DNA of 20,444 bases from Chara braunii (Eukaryota > Streptophyta > Charophyceae > Charales > Characeae), in the NCBI GenBank assembly GCA_003427395.1, contig BFEA01000310.1, forward strand, positions 1,032,570-1,053,013, in the 5' to 3' direction. The position numbers and the translations under genes were made by a program. The notes under the pieces are model-generated. The model did no database searches. It was not told where the DNA came from and saw only the letters and a program-made list of their open reading frames with translations. This document shows, one piece after another, positions 17,501-20,444 of this stretch. Position 1 is the first letter of the stretch. Every line of letters starts with the position of its first letter.

Positions 17501-18385
17501 AGGCTTGCCCGAAGAGTACCGCCCTGCATGGAACGATGCCTATACTCGAGACCAAGCATGGCGCACGAACTTTGTAGATTGCCTGAGGCCCGATGCGCTA
17601 CAGGTGTGCCACGTTCTACTCTGCCGTGTGCGAGTCGAAAGAGTGAGGCCGCAGGACTCGTTCTTGAAGAGATATTGGGCGACTTTTTCCCTACGGGTAA
17701 TAGAGCCAGCCGGGAATCCTGCTTGGAGACTGGCTTGTACAGTCAAGGAGAGAATTTACGACAACTGTTACAGTGCCGACACGGACGGCTAGAGGGGTTA
17801 GAGGACGCTGTCCACACTCTTCTCGCACTTCGAAATGTCACTCGCCTCCTCCGGCTGTGTGTTTGTTACAGCTATGCTGAAGAGAAGATCTTAGGCGAGG
17901 AAAAAGCTTTGATTAACATCCTTGGACGACTCCTACTGGTTCTTCGATACCGCCCAGGCATATTTAAGCTCCCAACTCAGCTGGGATTAGACACACTGTC
18001 TGACCGTTGCATGTCCGACATCAGGTCGAATAGCGCCGCTGTGATTGAAAAATTGCTCTCCCTACTGGTTCAGAATCGTGAAGCCTGGGCGCAGCAATTC
18101 CTTGAAAGTTGCTGGGAACACCTCCGGGAGTGGAAACAGAAGAGCCAGGAGGAAGGTGGCCCAGAATCGTGTCCAGATTCCGAAGGGTTAGTCCAAGTCA
18201 TCAACCAGCACTCAGGCCTCTTCCAGGGTCCGGTACAAGAGGACTACGCAGTACTCATACAGTGTCACAAAGACTTTGAGGTCAGCCCCGAACAAGCAAA
18301 TTCTGCAATGGATCCCAAGATAAGACTCACGATGAGGACGCCTAATCAACCCCGCACTGTGTATTGTTACAGGAAGTTTGGATAA
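14583..18385 (+). CDS. large unknown protein with N-terminal membrane segments; two exons or one frameshift
   Basis: The first ATG after an in-frame TAG (14553) opens a 1,069-codon frame that stops at 17792. A second frame, open to the TAA at 18383-18385, carries convincing helical protein (LEDAVHTLLALRNV, INILGRLLLVLRYRPG). A GT-AG intron at 17643-17773 (AGA|GTGAGG ... TTACAG|TGC, 131 bp, phase 0) joins the two and predicts about 1,020 + 203 = 1,223 aa. A one-base indel near 17640 is the alternative. Hydrophobic segments lie near residues 26-40, 50-70, 111-131 and 156-182, so membrane anchoring is likely. Residues ~200-780 are mostly helical with scattered Cys and Trp, and residues ~796-970 hold five Ser/Glu-rich repeats. 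No catalytic motif or known domain is recognised. Composition is even and non-repetitive except for the repeats, so the gene is probably real. Function is unknown. Confidence 0.75.
16965..17505 (+). repeat. five degenerate ~40-residue repeats in the C-terminal part of the large protein
   Basis: The pattern E-x-A-(S/N/R)-S/V-x-M/T-x-(G/S)-x-S-S/V followed by x(3-4)-P-L-P-E recurs with the alanine at about residues 801, 841, 880, 922 and 956 (spacings 40, 39, 42, 34). Examples are EEASVKMASGSSV, ELASSEMEGGSSV and EQARSKMGGDSL. The repeats are hydrophilic and probably disordered or weakly helical linkers. Similar wording at DNA level (GGCAAGTTCGGAGATG, GGCAAGCTCAGAGATG) shows that they arose by tandem duplication. 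Confidence 0.8.
17643..17773 (+). other. candidate intron that restores the frame
   Basis: Donor AGA|GTGAGG and acceptor CTGTTACAG|TGC sit in phase 0 on both sides. Removal of 131 bp links the 14583 frame to the frame ending at 18385. Against it, part of the interval read in the second frame (GLVLEEILGDFF) looks protein-like, which would favour a frameshift near 17640 instead. Confidence 0.4.
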
Positions 18386-18534
18386 CCACGGGATGACGAG
18401 ATTGGAGGTGGGACAGAGGCCAGGAGGGGAGGGAAAGGGAATCCGGCGTAGGTGGACTGTATCTGTAGAGATGTCTGTACGCTCTGAAGGCAGCGGCGCA
18501 CGTACAGCGAAATTTTAAAGTCCCGTAGGAATTG
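18386..18534 (+). other. probable 3' UTR/spacer of the large gene
   Basis: The sequence directly after the TAA is purine-rich and has no open frame of note. I see no AATAAA; a poly-A site cannot be placed. Confidence 0.35.
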
Positions 18535-18900
18535 TTGTGACACAAGAAAAGGAAGGGAGACGTGGAGGTAAGGGAGGTGAACCGGTTTCCGGCAGCTCCC
18601 CTAGGTATAAAGGGGAGAGCTTCAGTCCAGATTTGAGAGCCCTCCCTAGACAGGTTGTGGGAGTGTCAACAGGGGGTTCCCAGAAATCTATCTATTCAAC
18701 CCCTTTCGGTCTCTAGAAAAGAGTGTCAGAAGCATCTTTCTTGAATACTTTCTTGGGCTTCTTTGTTATTTTCCTGTCTCTCCTTCACCAACGTCTGTCG
18801 TCCTGTCTTCTGCTCCCCATACTGACATCTATGTATAGTTAAATAGGGCTTCGGATCTTCTCGCCAGTAATTTGACTTGTGCCACCATCCGACAGGAGCG
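18535..18900 (+). promoter_or_regulatory. TATA-containing segment, possible solo LTR or promoter
   Basis: TATAAA at 18606-18611, in the context CTAGGTATAAAGGGGAGAGC, is the best core-promoter match in the window, with a TCAGTCC initiator-like string about 20 bp further on. The segment starts near TGTTGTGACAC (about 18534) and continues through pyrimidine-rich sequence, an arrangement (TG start, TATA, U5-like T-rich stretch) typical of LTR retrotransposon LTRs. No matching second LTR, clear CA end or primer-binding site is visible, so either a solo LTR fragment or an ordinary promoter is possible. Confidence 0.3.
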
Positions 18901-20366
18901 AGGCACCACATGGGAAGGACAGGTGCAAAGGGGAGGAAAAGGGCAGTTAGGAGACACCAAGCAACACTATAAGAACTGGGGGTGTGTTTTCCGACACCTA
19001 TCTTTTTGCCCCGAAGTTTTGGGGGCTGGTCCTTCGGTGTTTCGCTTTTGTTTTTTGTGCCTCCTCGGACGGTTAAGATATTGGCAGGACGGGTTTGGGC
19101 GCCTCTATTGGAATGGCATGGGATGACAATGTACTTTCTGATTGTTGTTTGGGCAGCAAGAACTAGGATCTTCCAGGGTCACTCTGGTTATGGCAGCTGG
19201 GGAGTGAACCAAGTTTGTACTAGGTCATTGGTTTTTATGTCTCTCAGGTGTGTGTCATTCTGACCGGGCTGTGAATGCGCCGCGAAATGTGGTTGTCGGC
19301 CTGGCGCAGGGATCAGGCCCCCTAAAGGTTAGGTGTCACACACCCATGGCCAAACACTGGGAAACATACTGCTAGTGTAAAGCAAAAGTGCTGGGATTGA
19401 CTGATTTTGGATAATCTGTGGCCACATGGGCCATGGTCCAGACTCGCTGAGGAGCATACCCGTGGTACAGCAACCCATTCTTTGGCCTTGTAGCTTGTTT
19501 TGGAGAAGGGTTGCAAGATTAAGCTATCAGTACTTGGCCCAAAAGAATGGTCTTAGAGTGGGAAAATTTCTAGTCAGATAAGGTTGGGCGCTCCTGTAGT
19601 GGCCCGTAGGTTTCCTTTGCTAAGATAGTGGCTTGTTTACGGGCACGACTTTAGCAAGTAGTTGGTCCTTGGGATGGGGGCAGTCCAATTAAGCTGTGGG
19701 ATGGCATCAAAATTTTCAGTTACGGGTGTGCGTGATAGTTCGCATGATTTCTCAGTGACACAAACAAGCCAGCTTCCCCACTCTCAGTTCTCGTGCCTAC
19801 TCCCCCGACCCTTGCAACCTTCCATTAGCCCTGTTTGTCTCAACTCGCAATTGATTGCTGGTTCACACCGTATTCCGGAGGATATCTCACGCATCCGGGA
19901 CAATCATCCTGTTTTCACGATTTTTCTAATCCTCTCACCATCCACTATTTCAAATTTATTTGCGTTTTCTGTTTCCCTATCTATCTCCGGCCTTTCTGGA
20001 CAAAATCCTTTGTTTCTCCTCAATATGCGCTTGTCATCCACCCCGCTCCTCATTATGAAAATGACTGCTCTCCCCTGGACTCTTATGAGTCCCTTTGATC
20101 TTGGATGTAACCCTCCACAGAGTCACAGACTGCAGGTTATGCCACAACACGAGACTGTCCGGTAACAATGTGTGTTGGTCAGTTGTGCACATGGGACTGG
20201 TAGGTTGAGCTCCAGGGACACAGCAGACTGGACGGTGAACTTGGTGGTACCGTGCGGTGATGGCAATGAGATTGATATACCTCTCTTCTTGTTGATTTCT
20301 TTATGTCCTGTCTACGCGCAGTAGAAGAGTCCCTAAAGCTCTATTGTGTCCATGACCACCCCTTCT
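18900..20366. other. unassigned 1.4-kb stretch
   Basis: Balanced base composition with no tandem repeat and only short or doubtful open frames. The longest, 167 codons at 19662-20165 on the plus strand, is Ser/Leu/Pro-rich, shows no motif and is overlapped by another open frame, so I do not call it. A small hairpin (GGCCTG ... CAGGCC) lies near 19300. It could be retroelement interior or true intergenic DNA. Confidence 0.5.
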
Positions 20367-20367
20367 G

Positions 20368-20444
<77 letters not shown>
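20368..20444. repeat. (CT)n microsatellite running off the window end
   Basis: At least 38 CT units extend to the last base, so the true length is unknown. Confidence 0.97.

Noticed and set aside
17528-17773. Separate downstream gene starting at the ATG at 17528
   Set aside because: The first ~40 residues in that frame are Cys/Ser/Arg-rich shadow of the upstream gene, whose own frame reads better there. Continuation of one gene by splicing or frameshift is simpler.
19662-20165. 167-codon plus-strand open frame
   Set aside because: Ser/Leu/Pro-rich with no domain, and overlapped by another open frame; coding character is not convincing.

Overview
The window is eukaryotic nuclear DNA. It is packed with microsatellites, minisatellites, foldback sequences and eroded coding sequence. 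There are no operon-like gene runs, no Shine-Dalgarno-spaced genes, and one long plausible gene in more than 20 kb. The mix (long purine tracts, SSR clusters, a Ulp1/C48-type protease relic of the kind carried by plant and algal transposable elements) would suit a large repeat-rich genome such as a charophyte alga. The species assignment is a guess from style only. The window begins in a poly-T run and ends in a CT microsatellite, which suggests contig ends at unassemblable repeats.

Layout. 1-4150: AT-rich intergenic DNA with four unrelated tandem repeats (88-bp x2, 27-bp x2, 44-bp x3, 305-bp x2) and homopolymer runs. 4151-5850: about 1.7 kb in which the + strand is almost entirely purine (GGA/GAA/GAG), with an internal higher-order duplication. 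5865-7700: a possible first exon at 6228 and a dense SSR cluster. 7730-8207: a GC-richer island ending in a 26-bp x5 minisatellite. 8266-11035: eroded coding sequence read on the minus strand, with in-frame stops and frame changes and at least one in-frame 43-codon duplication. 10922-11529 (+): a broken Ulp1/C48 cysteine peptidase domain in which His, Asp, Gln and Cys positions can still be placed. 11594-11750: a CCCCTTA heptamer array. 11787-12312: three related arms forming a foldback structure. 12425-12870: a 99-bp near-perfect tandem duplication next to a tRNA-like B-box. 12953-13398: a MITE-like element with 19-bp perfect terminal inverted repeats. 13800-14206: TG/AC/AG microsatellites with a duplicated flank.

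The one substantial gene is on the + strand at 14583-18385. It encodes a large protein with hydrophobic segments near the N terminus, a long helical middle and a C-terminal part with five degenerate ~40-residue Ser/Glu-rich repeats. The reading frame changes near 17640. A 131-bp GT-AG intron (17643-17773) would restore it and give a protein of about 1,223 aa; a simple frameshift is the alternative. I do not recognise the family. Downstream lies a TATA-like element at 18606 inside a stretch that could be a solo LTR, then about 1.7 kb of unassigned sequence.

The genes do not form a visible pathway. Most of the window is mobile-element debris and simple repeats around one unknown gene.
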